Shown: positions 46,017 to 56,164 of the stretch, in pieces
Layout of the letters: the number at the start of each line of letters is the position of its first letter
Numbering within the stretch: the first letter of the stretch is position 1
Origin: JAHDHW01 sp965277415
GTDB taxonomy: Bacteria > Bacteroidota > Bacteroidia > Chitinophagales > Saprospiraceae
Assembly: GCA_965277415.1 (NCBI GenBank)
Contig: CBDICS010000050.1
Coordinates: forward strand, 62,001-126,000
Reading direction: 5' to 3'
Length of the DNA stretch: 64,000 nucleotides
Translations under genes and position numbers: made by a program
The notes under the pieces: generated by a model
The model's input: the letters and a program-made list of their open reading frames with translations, nothing else
What the model was told of the DNA's origin: nothing
Database searches by the model: none

Positions 46017-46820
46017 ATGAACAAAAAAACAACACGACACTCTATATTTATTTTGACCTTATTCTGCCAGTTTGTTTTTTGTAGCTGGAGTTATGGACAA
46101 TCAAATGATCTTCAAGTGGTATCAACGAACGGAGGCCATGTCGAAACACCTCAGTTGAGTATGTCCTGGACCATAGGAGAAATAAGCGTTAGTACGGAAG
46201 GCAATTCTTCCTTATTTATGACTCAGGGATTCCAGCAAAGCTTTCCGTTATTACTGGTTCTACCAGTCGAATTACTTGATTTTACTGCTCAGAAAAAAGA
46301 CAAGACAGTAGATCTGAATTGGCAAACTGCTTCTGAGAAGGATAATGCAGGCTTTGAGTTGGAACGGTCCTCAGATACTGAAGATTGGGCAAGAATCGGT
46401 TTTGTAGAAAGTCAAGGAAACTCAAATGGTTTGCAGGAATATTCTCATCTGGATATTGCACCTCTCTCTGGTAATAATTACTACCGACTCAAACAAATCG
46501 ACTTGGACGGTCAATTTGAATATTCAACAATACGCCATGTTCTTTTTATAGAGGATAATACAGTAGCTCTTAGTGTCTATCCCAATCCGAGTTCAGGTCA
46601 ATTCACGATTAGTATAAATAACCCAAATAGAGCAGAGGCAATCGTACAGCTATTTACAAGTTCTGGTTCTCTTTTCTGGAAACAAAATTTCTCTGTAGGC
46701 GAGATGCCGGAACATTGGGAAAAAGAATTTACTCTCGAGCAAATGGAAATGTTTTTCATTGTTTCTCAGGTTGGAGAAGAAATTTCCACAGAAAAGGTAG
46801 CAGTCATCAAAAAAGATTAA
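46017..46820 (+). CDS. Secreted T9SS protein
   Basis: 267 residues: signal peptide (1-27), a domain with VSTNGGHVETPQLSMSWTIG and MTQGFQQSFP (about 30-80), a fibronectin-like segment typical of T9SS proteins (LPVELLDFTAQKKDKTVDLN ... GFELERSSDTEDW) and a sorting domain (LSVYPNPSSGQFTISIN). Followed after 27 bases by the repeat-rich fibre-like gene, so both probably form an operon, perhaps under the direct repeats upstream. Confidence 0.85.
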   Translation: MNKKTTRHSIFILTLFCQFVFCSWSYGQSNDLQVVSTNGGHVETPQLSMSWTIGEISVSTEGNSSLFMTQGFQQSFPLLLVLPVELLDFTAQKKDKTVDLNWQTASEKDNAGFELERSSDTEDWARIGFVESQGNSNGLQEYSHLDIAPLSGNNYYRLKQIDLDGQFEYSTIRHVLFIEDNTVALSVYPNPSSGQFTISINNPNRAEAIVQLFTSSGSLFWKQNFSVGEMPEHWEKEFTLEQMEMFFIVSQVGEEISTEKVAVIKKD

Positions 46821-46847
46821 AACAAAAAATTAATAAAAACAAGAATT

Positions 46848-49800
46848 ATGAATCTTACATATAATGTTCAAATTTTATCTTTCAAAAAAATACTATCCTT
46901 TATAATTGCATTTTTGATTATAAGCGGAACTTTACTAGCTCAAGATGTTCCTCAAGCTTTTAAATATCAGGCTGTTATTCGAACACCTAACGGAGAACTA
47001 ATTCAGAATAGCCCAATAGAATTAAAAATTAGTCTAATACCAAGTATCGGTGGCAATTTTAGCGTCCCAGTTTACCAAGAACTTCATGAAGTAAGTACTA
47101 ATAAATTTGGTCTGGCGAATATCAATGTTGGCTGGGGAGAAATACTCTTAGGAGATTTTTCAACAATTGAATGGGAAGAAACGGATTACTTCTTGGGAGT
47201 AGAAATTTCTGTTAATAGCGGGGCATTTATTAATATGGGGGCGACACAGCTTTTGTCCGTTCCTTATACATTTATTGCTCAACAAGCTTTAACTGCCGAT
47301 GATTTCATTATTTCAAATGACTTGTTTGTTGAAAATAATGTAGAGTTGAACATTTCTGGTGGTCATACTATTAACCATGGTGATCTGCTTGTCAAGAATA
47401 CGAGTTCGACGATTCTCTCTGGAGACTTGAATGTAGATGGCGCTACCGATTTAAACAATACCTTGACTGTTACAGGAGGAAATGTATCCAACCTCACAGG
47501 TGCACTGAATGTAGATGGCGCTACCGACTTGAACAACAATCTAAATGTCGACGGTACCACTGATTTAAACAATACCTTGACTGTTACAGGAGGAAATGTA
47601 TCCAATCTAACAGGTCCACTGAATGTAGATGGCGCTACCGATTTGAACAACAATCTAAATGTCGACGGCACCACTGATTTAAACAATACCTTGACTGTTA
47701 CAGGAGGAAATGTATCCAATCTAACAGGTCCACTGAATGTAGATGGCGCTACCGATTTGAACAACAATCTAAATGTCGACGGCACCACTGATTTAAACAA
47801 TACCTTGACTGTTACAGGAGGAAATGAAGCCAATCTAACAGGTGCACTGAATGTAGATGGCGCTACCGACTTGAACAACAATCTAAATGTCGACGGCACC
47901 ACTGATTTAAACAATACCTTGACTGTTACAGGAGGAAATGAAGCCAACCTCACAGGTGCACTGAATGTAGATGGCGCTACCGACTTGAACAACAATCTAA
48001 ATGTCGACGGCACCACTGATTTAAACAATACCTTGACTGTTACAGGAGGAAATGAAGCCAATCTAACAGGTGCGCTGAATGTAGATGGCGCTACCGACTT
48101 GAACAACAATCTAAATGTCGACGGCACCACTGATTTAAACAATACCTTGACTGTTACAGGAGGAAATGAAGCCGAGTTCAGCGGTTTCGTGACTGTTGAA
48201 GCGGGTATAAATATAGGAGGTACTACAACTATGCAAGATGCAGAAGCGATAAATTTGAATATAGAAAATGCATTTATAGAAACTGCAGAGATAACAAATG
48301 CGACCATAGAAACTGCAGCGATCGTAACTGCAGAGATAGCCAATGCAGAGTTAGAAACAGCAACCATCACGGATTATCTAGTTGTAAATACTGTTGAAGC
48401 GCAAAACATAGATGTTGAATTTGCAAATATAGAAACTGCAAATATAGAAATTGCAGAGATAGCCAATGCAAATATAGAAACAGGAACAGCTGAGTTGCTA
48501 ATTGTAAATACGGTTGAAACGGAAACTATAAACGCTGTTGGTGGATTTTTTGAACTTGTAGATATAGAAACTGCAAATATAGAAATTGCAGAGATAGCCA
48601 ATGCAAATATAGAAACAGGAACAGCTGAGTTGCTAATTGTAAATACGGTTGAAGCGCAAAATATAAATGCTGTTGGTGGATTTTTTGAATTTGTAGATAT
48701 AGCATCTGCAGAGATAGCCAATGCAAATATAGAAACAGGAACAGCTGAGTTGCTAATTGTAAATACGGTTGAAACGGAAACTATAAACGCTTTGGGTGGA
48801 AACTTTGAATTTGCAAATATAGAAACTGCAAATATAGCATCTGCAGAGATTGAGAGTCTAGTTATTTCAGAGGACATATCTTCAGCTGAAGGAAGTTTTG
48901 AGAATTTAACAGTGACTACAGACGCAATTATAGAATCAGCAACGATAGAGAATCTAAACATTACAGGGGACATTGAGAAATTATCCGTGAATGGAGAAGA
49001 AGGTGTAACTATCACTAAAACTTCTGGGTCCAGTCAATTGATTTTTACGGATCATGCTCTAAGAGTTGAAGGAGAGCAGGGGATTGGTGTTAGAATACCT
49101 GATGGTACTGTAGGGGGGAGTAGTAATTTCATGACATTTTTTGATGGTAATGATAATGCATTGGGTCGGATAGAAGGTCAAACCTTAGGCGATTTACATA
49201 GTTCTTGGGAATACATTTATGAAACAACTTTTTTTTCCCTAGATATAGCACTAACACTTGCCCAATCTGTTGCTGCAGGACTTTCATTTCCTCCGGATGT
49301 CGCCGAAGTTGCAGTTAATGGAATTCAGGGAGCAATTTTAGCAGCCCACTATGCTACTTGGAGAGTCCATGAGGAAGATAATGTAGGAGTTTACTTTAGT
49401 TCAGGTGGAGCTGATTATGCAGAATGGCTGGAGGAAGCTAACCAGGCGGAGTTATTTAGCTATGGTGATATTGTAGGCGTAATAGGAGGGAAAATTTCTA
49501 AAAACATGACGAACCCTGATCATTATATGGTCGTTTCTAAAGATCCGATTGTGCTTGGAAATATGCCACAACAAGGACAAGAGAATAGATTTGAAAAGAT
49601 TGCATTTATGGGCCAGGTACCTGTAAAAGTAAGAGGAAAAGTAAAGGTTGGAGATTACATCATTGGATCAAATTTAAAAGATGGTTTTGGTAAAGCTGTT
49701 TCTCCAGACGAAATTACACTAGAACAATTACAGCGTATTGTTGGAGTTGCATGGTCTGGATATGATAGCAAATATGGTAACTCCATGGTCAATGTTGCTA

Positions 49801-50201
49801 TAGGTATTAATGCGAATGATGCCGTAAAAAAGATGCAACAGCAAGAGGAGGAAATAGTATCGGTAAAAAGTCAATTGAATAATGTTATTGCTTACTTACA
49901 AGCAAAAGACCCTTCATTTGATGCGACACTATTTGAGGTAAATGAAGCAGACAATAATACTGCAAAACATTCGGACGTAGTCTATCAAGCAGCAACGTCT
50001 CTTCCTGCTATCAATGTAAATGAGCAATTGGATGACATCTTAATCATGATTGAAAATAATCCGGATTTTGTATTACAAGTTCAAGCACATTTAAAAGCAG
50101 ATCTAGATAAAAAAGGGGTTAAATATCATCTTTTTGAGCAGACGAACCGGATGGTAACGGATCAACAATACTTAATCGATATGTTAAAAGACATGAGGTA
50201 G
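46848..50201 (+). CDS. Repeat-rich fibre-like surface protein with C-terminal peptidase-G2-like domain
   Basis: 1117 residues: N-terminal membrane/signal segment (about 14-31, FIIAFLIISGTLLAQ), an N-terminal domain (QAFKYQAVIRTPNGELIQN ... PYTFIAQQALTADD) as in Bacteroidota fibre and collar-like proteins, then a beta-helix built of 38-residue repeats (LNVDGATDLNNNLNVDG and TTDLNNTLTVTGGN), six full copies. A second repeat zone follows (ANIETGTAELLIVNTVE... INAVGGFFE, three copies). The C-terminus (about 810-1010; VEGEQGIGVRIP, YFSSGGADYAEWLEEANQ, GDIVGVIGGKIS, VPVKVRGKVKVGDYII) resembles peptidase G2/tail-spike chaperone domains that self-cleave in phage fibres, then a coiled coil (AVKKMQQQEEEIVSVKSQLN). 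Likely trimeric fibre. Autoproteolysis is inferred. Confidence 0.8.
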   Translation: MNLTYNVQILSFKKILSFIIAFLIISGTLLAQDVPQAFKYQAVIRTPNGELIQNSPIELKISLIPSIGGNFSVPVYQELHEVSTNKFGLANINVGWGEILLGDFSTIEWEETDYFLGVEISVNSGAFINMGATQLLSVPYTFIAQQALTADDFIISNDLFVENNVELNISGGHTINHGDLLVKNTSSTILSGDLNVDGATDLNNTLTVTGGNVSNLTGALNVDGATDLNNNLNVDGTTDLNNTLTVTGGNVSNLTGPLNVDGATDLNNNLNVDGTTDLNNTLTVTGGNVSNLTGPLNVDGATDLNNNLNVDGTTDLNNTLTVTGGNEANLTGALNVDGATDLNNNLNVDGTTDLNNTLTVTGGNEANLTGALNVDGATDLNNNLNVDGTTDLNNTLTVTGGNEANLTGALNVDGATDLNNNLNVDGTTDLNNTLTVTGGNEAEFSGFVTVEAGINIGGTTTMQDAEAINLNIENAFIETAEITNATIETAAIVTAEIANAELETATITDYLVVNTVEAQNIDVEFANIETANIEIAEIANANIETGTAELLIVNTVETETINAVGGFFELVDIETANIEIAEIANANIETGTAELLIVNTVEAQNINAVGGFFEFVDIASAEIANANIETGTAELLIVNTVETETINALGGNFEFANIETANIASAEIESLVISEDISSAEGSFENLTVTTDAIIESATIENLNITGDIEKLSVNGEEGVTITKTSGSSQLIFTDHALRVEGEQGIGVRIPDGTVGGSSNFMTFFDGNDNALGRIEGQTLGDLHSSWEYIYETTFFSLDIALTLAQSVAAGLSFPPDVAEVAVNGIQGAILAAHYATWRVHEEDNVGVYFSSGGADYAEWLEEANQAELFSYGDIVGVIGGKISKNMTNPDHYMVVSKDPIVLGNMPQQGQENRFEKIAFMGQVPVKVRGKVKVGDYIIGSNLKDGFGKAVSPDEITLEQLQRIVGVAWSGYDSKYGNSMVNVAIGINANDAVKKMQQQEEEIVSVKSQLNNVIAYLQAKDPSFDATLFEVNEADNNTAKHSDVVYQAATSLPAINVNEQLDDILIMIENNPDFVLQVQAHLKADLDKKGVKYHLFEQTNRMVTDQQYLIDMLKDMR
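47505..48188 (+). repeat. 114-bp tandem repeat in the fibre-like gene (six full units)
   Basis: Unit starts CTGAATGTAGATGGCGCTAC; the period of 114 bp (38 codons) is seen at 47511, 47625, 47739 and on. Near-identical, with a partial unit before it (47427-47504). Confidence 0.9.
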
Positions 50202-50262
50202 TAAATAGTTTACTAAGTATACTGTATCATAAGCCTTTAAGATTAAAAAATAAAACTTTTAT

Positions 50263-50288
50263 TGCACCCTGGTTCTTATCAGGGTGCA
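50263..50288 (+). terminator. Hairpin after the fibre gene
   Basis: Perfect 9-bp arms TGCACCCTG / CAGGGTGCA with an 8-nt loop, 62 bases past the stop. Confidence 0.5.
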
Positions 50289-50300
50289 GTTTATAATAAA

Positions 50301-50337
50301 AATACTTGAATAGACTTCTGTTCAAGTATTTTTTTTT
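50301..50337 (+). terminator. Intrinsic terminator of the surface operon
   Basis: Perfect 10-bp arms AATACTTGAA / TTCAAGTATT, then a T tract, about 100 bases past the stop of the fibre-like gene. Confidence 0.8.
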
Positions 50338-50639
50338 GTAATTAACAATTGTAGTCATAGTAACCGTGTAATCGTCAATAGCACCCGCCGTAAAAAAGTA
50401 TTGAACTAAGGCCGTTGGGGTATTGATCTACTTGTTAAAAACAGGGCTTGGATCAATCACTAAAAGTATGATTATTGTAGACTAATTTTAATAAGTCATT
50501 TGAAAAAAAACTAAAAAAATTGCTCTTCACTTTTTGGTGGGGTGTATTTTTTTACCTCTTATAACAAGGTTCATTGAAATCAGCCTTTAATTGATAAAAG
50601 GATAGGGCAAACGTATTAAAATTAAATTCCAACAATTTT

Positions 50640-50865
50640 ACTCAAATACTCAATATTCATTGAATCTCGGAATCTTCTTCTCTTGAGGCTTAATATGCCT
50701 ACCGAATTCCAGGTAAATTTATCAGTAATCCCTTCATACAGATTACCTTGATTTTCTTTGACCGCCAATAGATAATCCGCTTGGGCTGTTAAAACCTTTT
50801 CTGCTATTTCTGTCTGACAACCTATTCATCTATACTTATTATACTCCCTTCCAAATCTACCGAAT
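50640..50865 (-). pseudogene. Remnant of an ISAs1-type transposase
   Basis: Reading the minus strand from about 50820 gives CQTEIAEKVLTAQADYLLAV then KENQGNLYEG, a motif of ISAs1-family transposases; LEGSIISID just upstream fits the preceding segment, but the frame is broken between them. Confidence 0.65.
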
Positions 50866-51188
50866 CTATCACAAATATGGAATCGCTGTGATTTCGTTAC
50901 TCTTATCCGATACTTTTCCTGACTAATACACTATCGATATTCACCTCAAAGTCTTCCTCATTCGATAGCATTACTTTGATGCGTTTGCCCTAATAAAAGT
51001 AAGGTTTGATGATTTTCCTGTAAGAATTTCTAGAGTACACCGACAGATATGAAAGATGATCACTTATAATAAAAGAAGCATTATATATTTCAGCGGCCCA
51101 ACGGAATTTTATTGATGATAACGCCAGTCTGTAAAAACCCCTCCCCTTCCCCAAAACCAATCCCAGCTTCTCCAGCAGACCCTATTTT

Positions 51189-51402
51189 CTATTTTATTTC
51201 TCCAAGATTTATTGCTTTTAAAATAATATACGCTAAAAATAACTTGAAATAGCTCCTAAATAACACTTTTAATATTCCAAGCATATCTCTAAACCGATCC
51301 AATAAGTCTTTTACCCCTAAAATACTAATCGCGCGATGTAAATTATATACCGTGAATATTATTGCAAATTCTCCGCGCACTTTTGGTATCTCTTTTAATA
51401 AG
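51189..51402 (-). pseudogene. IS1182-type transposase C-terminal fragment (copy in R2 g)
   Basis: Minus-strand frame gives VRGEFAIIFTVYNLHRAISI and LGVKDLLDRFRDMLG, the C-terminal end of a DDE transposase. Upstream of it the MITE splits the frame. Confidence 0.7.
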
Positions 51403-51403
51403 G

Positions 51404-51509
51404 TATACTTGACGCAAAGTAGTTTGGAATTCTTCCAAATTACTTTGGTCAGTATAATACTGTACTTGAATTAGGTTTAGATTTCTAAATCAATTCAACG
51501 TCAGTATAT
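51404..51509. mobile_element. Small TA-flanked MITE-like insertion in R2 copy g
   Basis: About 105 bases absent from the otherwise matching copy j at 61003. Ends TATACTTGACG and CGTCAGTATA are inverted, and TA flanks suggest a Tc1/IS630-type origin. Inside is the palindrome CAAAGTAGTTTGGAA / TTCCAAATTACTTTG. Confidence 0.6.
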
Positions 51510-52171
51510 AGTCATATCCCCATTCTCGTTTTATTGTCCCAAAGGGATGTTTTATATCAAGTGGTATAGCTCTTAGTAAATATTTACGCTTTTTATTCAA
51601 TCCCCATAGCAGACGGATTAATCCTTGGTGACCGGTTTCGTTCAACATTAAAGTCAAAGTCTTGCCCTGTTGGCGACTTTGGACCTTAATTATTCTGCAA
51701 CGTTTTCTTTTTTATTTGGCGAGGCTAATTGTGAACAGTATGCACAAATAATATTCACTAAATTAGCCAATTTTGATGAGTAATATATTATTTTAAGCTG
51801 TTCTTCAAGTTGAAATAAATTAAATCGTGAACAGAATTGCCTATAGTGTTTACTAGAAAACTATTTTCAAATGAATTACTTAATTTTTGCTATTTAGACA
51901 AATAAGTGTATGAAAAAACGACGGTTTTTCCGAACCTTAAAGGCCAGAGGTAAGAAGGTTATATCTAGTTAAACGGTTGAAATCGTCCACCCATTTCACT
52001 ATAACCAATTGACTAACAATCAACCAAAGGAACAAGGTGATTTTGAAGGAAAATCTGTATTTTAGCTCTATTTAATAAACCAAGTACTGCGACGATATTG
52101 GAGATGCTTTATTCTCCAATATTGTCGCAGTACTTAATGCTTTCATTCTGCTTACCACCAAAAGAAACAAC

Positions 52172-54541
52172 ATGCAAAAGTTAATGCTCCTCCTTTGTCT
52201 TTTTCCCATTACGATTTTTGGACAATGGGAGCCGCATATTGCCCCTGGAGATGAAGATATTTTCGAATTGGTGATTGCCAATGATGTTATCATAGCCTCC
52301 TCAAAGGCAGGCATTTTCAGATCTACCAATCAAGGGGATTCCTGGGAGTTTTGCATGGAAATAGGTAATTTTAATACAACAATTTACGCTGATGGTGCTG
52401 ATGTTTATGTTGCCAATAAAGAACTAGGTTTATTTAAATCAGTGGATCAGGGGCTCTCTTGGGTAACATTGATAGACAGTATTCCTTCGGAACCCAGTCC
52501 AAGAGCCATGGCTGCCAGCCCAGATTACTTGTTTATTGCAACTGCTAGTAAAATATTTCGCTGCGAAAAAGAAGAAAGCGGGCAAATTCCGGTGGAGATA
52601 TATGAATTTACAGATTATCAATATAACATTCAACTGGCAGTTCATGATTCGGTAATTTGGGTGTCTGGAGCGGTAGGGTTACTAAAGTCAGAAGATCATG
52701 GCGCGACTTGGACTACGGTTATTGTAGACGAGTGGTTTACTGGCTTGGGCATTCATGGCGATTTAATAATGGTAGGAGGAAGCCATGATTTGTATCGATC
52801 AAATGATGCTGGAGAAACATGGACTTTTTCCGATACAGGATTTCCAGTAGGAGCTCTGAGGTGGTTGGATGATAGATGGTTCAGTCTTAGGGGAGGCGTC
52901 ACTATGCGCATGTCCACAGACAATGGAGATACTTGGGAATCGTTGATGGATGATGTGCCCCCTTTTAATGGAAGTGAATCAGCGGTAAAATTAGGTGATG
53001 CGATTTTATGGGCAGGTATTCGATGTGTCAGAACCCTTGATTATGGGAATTCCTGAATTAGTGTAATGGGAGGCTTTGATAGCCCCCCTTTTTCAAGTGC
53101 TTATTGGGATTTTGTTGGAGATTATATGGTGATTGGATGGCAATCGACCAATTTTTCGGATAATGAAGGTGCTTCATGGTTTGGTCCTATTATTAATTAT
53201 GAGGTACAGAGTGAGTATTTTAAGAAAATTGTGTCTCATGGTGATATTGCCATTGGGGTCACATTGCAGAATGATTTGTACTTTTCTGATGGAGATTTCC
53301 ATCAGTGGGAGCCTTTTGCGACCAATCTTCCCGAACCGCTTAATATTTCAGATTTGGTTTCTGTTGGGGGTAAATTATTTATGGTAAATAATGGGGATAA
53401 TTATATTTCAGAAGATGATGGATTGACCTGGACGAATGTCGGTTCTGTGCCTCAATTTTCTAATTATCGGATGCTCGTGCATGGAGATTTAATCTTCGCA
53501 CATTCGCCCTATGTTATCCTATTTGAGCATTTGGTAAGTAGTGATTTTGGTGAAACCTGGGCACCTCTGGTAGGAAATGGTTTACCTGCTTCTCTTTCTG
53601 ATGCCAAGCTGTATACTTCAGGTGATATGCTGTACTTGGTTGAAGATGGAGAAATTTTTGCCTCAACCGATAATGGTAATAATTTTATTTCCTTAACGAA
53701 TGGGGCATTGAACTATCCAGGCAGCGATGTTCCCAATTTTATTAATGGTTTTGATGCGAATGGTAATAATTTGTTTGTGAAATCGAATGATGATATCATT
53801 TTTAGCCCTGATCATGGCGAAACTTGGATTAATATTTTAGATAATTTACCCAATGAGGATATGAATGGTGCAAGAATATCCGCACAGGAAGATGGTCTTT
53901 ATCTTTTGTATCAATCCTCTCAAATTTCCCAGCCTGCACTCTGGAAAAGAAGTTACAGCAATTTCGGACTCCATACGTCCACAATAAATGTAACACTTTG
54001 TGCAGGTGATGAATACGATGGCGTCGTTTATAATACTAATGCAACGCTCACAGATACCTTGGTTTTACCAGATTATGATAGCATAACGATAACTAATATT
54101 ATGGTTTTGCCAGTCTATGAAGAAATCGTACAATTAGAGCTAGAGCAAGGTTCGCTTTTTAATAATATTCCAATTTATTCAGATACCGTTTTTGTTGAAA
54201 ATTTAGTTGCCATCAATGGCTGTGATAGTACGGTAATAACTGAAATTAGTATGCTCACCAATACCAGCAATTGGTTGAAACAACATTTGAATTTGGCTAT
54301 ATTTCCAAATCCTAGTGATGGAGCGTTTTATTTGAAATATACCTTACCAAATGTCACAGAACTTGAAATTTCTGTTTTAGATTTAAATGGCAAAGTAGTT
54401 CAAACCCTTTTGGAAAAACAAAAAAATAAAGCAGGGGAATATACCTTAAATGTAAATTCCCGCTCCTGGACAACCGGTGTATATTTCATTTATTTTCTAA
54501 TAGATGGAGAAAATTATGGGGTAAAAGTGGAGCGGTTATAA
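52172..54541 (+). pseudogene. Secreted Asp-box propeller protein with T9SS domain, split by in-frame TGA
   Basis: The frame 52172-54541 (790 codons) is interrupted only by TGA at 53054-53056 (…DYGNS stop ISVMGGFD...). Signal peptide 1-15 (LLLCLFPITIFG). Repeated Asp-box/BNR motifs mark a beta-propeller: STNQGDSWEF, SVDQGLSWVT, SEDHGATWTT, SNDAGETWTF, STDNGDTWES before the stop and SEDDGLTWTN, SSDFGETWAP, STDNGNNFIS, SPDHGETWIN after it. The C-terminus has LCAGDEYDGVVYNTNATLTD and a sorting domain (LAIFPNPSDGAFYLKYTL). The likely original codon is TGG. The first part alone lacks the sorting domain; the second starts at ATG 53066 without a signal peptide. Confidence 0.85.
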
Positions 54542-54651
54542 TGGAAGTGGGGGAAAGCTCAAAAACAAAATCCTTAATGCACAAATTACTTTTCTCAATC
54601 TTTGGACTAGTTGACACCCTGATCATAGATTAAAAATTTATTGTAAAAATA

Positions 54652-54816
54652 TTATAAATGCGAAAACCCCTTATTGGACATTAATGGTAGAAGTGCCCAT
54701 TTCTTGAAAACGAAGTCCCTATCCTTGGTTAGAAGTACTTGTTGAGAATATGAATTCAACGAAGAATGGTTTATCAATAAGAATATAATCATTACTTTTT
54801 TGATAAACTTTTCCAT
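54652..54816 (-). CDS. Short secreted peptide or N-terminal gene fragment
   Basis: Start at MEKFIKKVMIIFLLIN (54816) gives a signal peptide (1-25, ending NSYSQ) and about 29 further residues (QVLLTKDRDFVFKKWALLPL). No family recognised. May be a remnant of a gene cut downstream by rearrangement. Confidence 0.3.
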   Translation of the reverse strand: MEKFIKKVMIIFLLINHSSLNSYSQQVLLTKDRDFVFKKWALLPLMSNKGFSHL

Positions 54817-54912
54817 TGACTTTATATTGTTGTTTTTATTATACATACGAAGTTACATCAATTTTTGTAAAATTGATGATTAATTTCAATATGTTTGATT
54901 TCCTAATTTTTT

Positions 54913-55020
54913 ACTGATGACAGACAACGGCCACGTGTCGCCGTTGTTCCAAAGCGGAGATTTTCGAAAGGGACGACTTTTTGAAAATCGCAGTCTTTGG
55001 AATGATCGCTGACACTTTAT
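54913..55020 (+). repeat. R5 repeat, copy abutting group II intron A
   Basis: Homologous to 24719-24797. Contains a hairpin ACAACGGC cacgtgtc GCCGTTGT. The intron starts directly after CTGACACTTTAT. Confidence 0.5.
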
Positions 55021-55467
55021 GTGTGCCTTGAATGGTCATCAAATTCCTTTCAATATAAGGAATTATTTTAGGATGAGAAAGTCCTAAAACTCTAGGGAGA
55101 TGAAAGTTCTTCTATCGCTTGGCTAAGCGAGCGATTAGCAAGCCGCAAGGGCGCGTCGGGTGACTGGCGATCTGAAGTAAGCGGGACTGCAAATGCTGGA
55201 ATGCACGAACAGAAACTGCATAAGAGGCAGCTTTGGGTGGTCAAGGCGGCACAACACACCTACGGTAACGGAAGATCGCTTAAGACTCCAAGGCTATATT
55301 CCTTTTCTGGAATATTATCTGAAAGTCAAATACAGTGAAAATCCGAAACCAAAATCCAGAAAAAGAAAATTTTGTTCTGTGAACCGCGAAGTACTCGATC
55401 AGTACGCTTCGTAGTGAGAGGGCTCTCCGACGAGATTATCATTTAGTCTCCTCGGTTGCCACTCGAT
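55021..55467 (+). ncRNA. ORF-less group II intron A
   Basis: Starts GTGTGCCTTGAATGGTCATC, the group II 5' type (GUGYG). Near the 3' end is a domain V-like hairpin: ACCGCGAAGTACT, loop, AGTA, a CG bulge, CTTCGTAGT, followed by a domain VI-like stem (CCGACGAGA ... TCTCCTCGG) and the end CACTCGAT. 447 bases, no reverse transcriptase gene. Differs by only a few bases from the copy at 56498. Inserted in R5 and not in a gene. Confidence 0.75.
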
Positions 55468-55527
55468 TAGCTGTCGGATTTATTTATGTATTTGGTTGAA
55501 GGGTAGAAGTAGTCTTAGATTTGAAAC

Positions 55528-55932
55528 TTACTTAGTCCAATTTTCTAGTCTAATTGTAGAAATTCTCTTGAGATGCTTTTCATTATTACTTACCAGAGCC
55601 ATATCATTTGAAATTGATGTAGCGCCAATCAAAAGATCAAAATCAGGAATTAGATTTCCTTCTTTCTGGAGTCTTACTTTTTCTTTTGCGAAAAAATCAA
55701 GTGAATTATAAATTGGAATTACTGTAAAGAGTTCTTCCATTCTTTCTACCTCTTTTGAATGTTTAGAAAAGTTTTCACTTTTTTCTGCTCCATACTTTAA
55801 TTCGGCGACTGTAATTTCTGAGATGTAACAATTTTCAATGCCTGCTTTCAGGATTTTATCTTTTATGTTATATTTTCCTTTGAGAAAGAAAATGCAAATA
55901 TCAGTATCAAGTAAATATTCCATATTAATCAA
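55528..55932 (-). CDS. VapC-type PIN-domain toxin
   Basis: 134 residues. PIN motifs YLLDTDICIFFLKG (Asp9), TVAELKYGAEKS (Glu44) and DFDLLIGATSI (about 97-107). Overlaps the antitoxin gene by eight bases (55925-55932); a start at 55923 (MEYLLDTD) is also possible. A ribonuclease neutralised by the upstream partner. Confidence 0.85.
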   Translation of the reverse strand: MINMEYLLDTDICIFFLKGKYNIKDKILKAGIENCYISEITVAELKYGAEKSENFSKHSKEVERMEELFTVIPIYNSLDFFAKEKVRLQKEGNLIPDFDLLIGATSISNDMALVSNNEKHLKRISTIRLENWTK

Positions 55933-56164
55933 AACTGATGTTACGATCCGAAATAGATCTAGATTTTAAAATATCTTCTGCTAAATCATCTTTGATCTCA
56001 TTCCACGAGCCAAACAACTCTTCTAAGAGAGTTTCCTTTTCAGATTTCCTTTCCTTCAGATCAAATTTCAAAGATTCTGAAATTTTAGAAATTAGTTCTA
56101 GCTTGGATTCAGTACTTAAAGGTCTTAAAAGTCTCATCAATCTGTTCAACGTTATATTCTTCAT
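55925..56164 (-). CDS. Antitoxin for the PIN toxin
   Basis: 79 residues; helical N-terminus (MRLLRPLSTESKLELISKIS) and an acidic, flexible C-terminus (FGSWNEIKDDLAEDILKSR) resembling antitoxins paired with VapC in Bacteroidota. Order and overlap support the pairing. Confidence 0.75.
   Translation of the reverse strand: MKNITLNRLMRLLRPLSTESKLELISKISESLKFDLKERKSEKETLLEELFGSWNEIKDDLAEDILKSRSISDRNISFD

Larger units (their letters stand above)
41430..51121. other. Cassette-like unit 3 with private inverted-repeat ends (9.7 kb)
   Basis: Left end TTATCATCA (41430-41438) is the perfect inverse of TGATGATAA (51113-51121), each abutting an R2 copy. Contains the broken regulator and the surface operon. 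Much larger than the other units. Confidence 0.45.
51120..51692 (-). repeat. R2 repeat, long copy g
   Basis: Full block from AACGCCAGTCTGTAAAAA to the hairpin end GACTTTGGACCTTAATTA. Includes transposase C-terminal coding sequence and an inserted MITE at 51404-51509. Confidence 0.85.
50202..52171. other. Large non-coding region with terminators, transposase debris and R2 copy g
   Basis: 1970 bases. Holds two hairpins after the fibre gene, an ISAs1-type remnant (50640-50865), R2 copy g (51120-51692) with a MITE, and 480 bases of AT-rich leader. Confidence 0.6.
54542..55527. other. Region holding a short ORF, R5 copy and group II intron A
   Basis: 986 bases. Between the Asp-box gene and the vapC-like gene; contents are listed separately. 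Confidence 0.6.

Noticed and set aside
35692..48188. CRISPR-like periodic repeats
   Set aside because: Units are contiguous coding repeats without unique spacers; no Cas genes in the window.
47363..48370. Long minus-strand ORF (335 aa) across the 114-bp repeats
   Set aside because: It is a mirror frame produced by repeat units with a period divisible by three; low-complexity product and no signal or family. Same for 48374-49015.
54652..54846. Independent gene with known function
   Set aside because: Only a signal-peptide-like N-terminus and 29 residues; retained as a low-confidence fragment.
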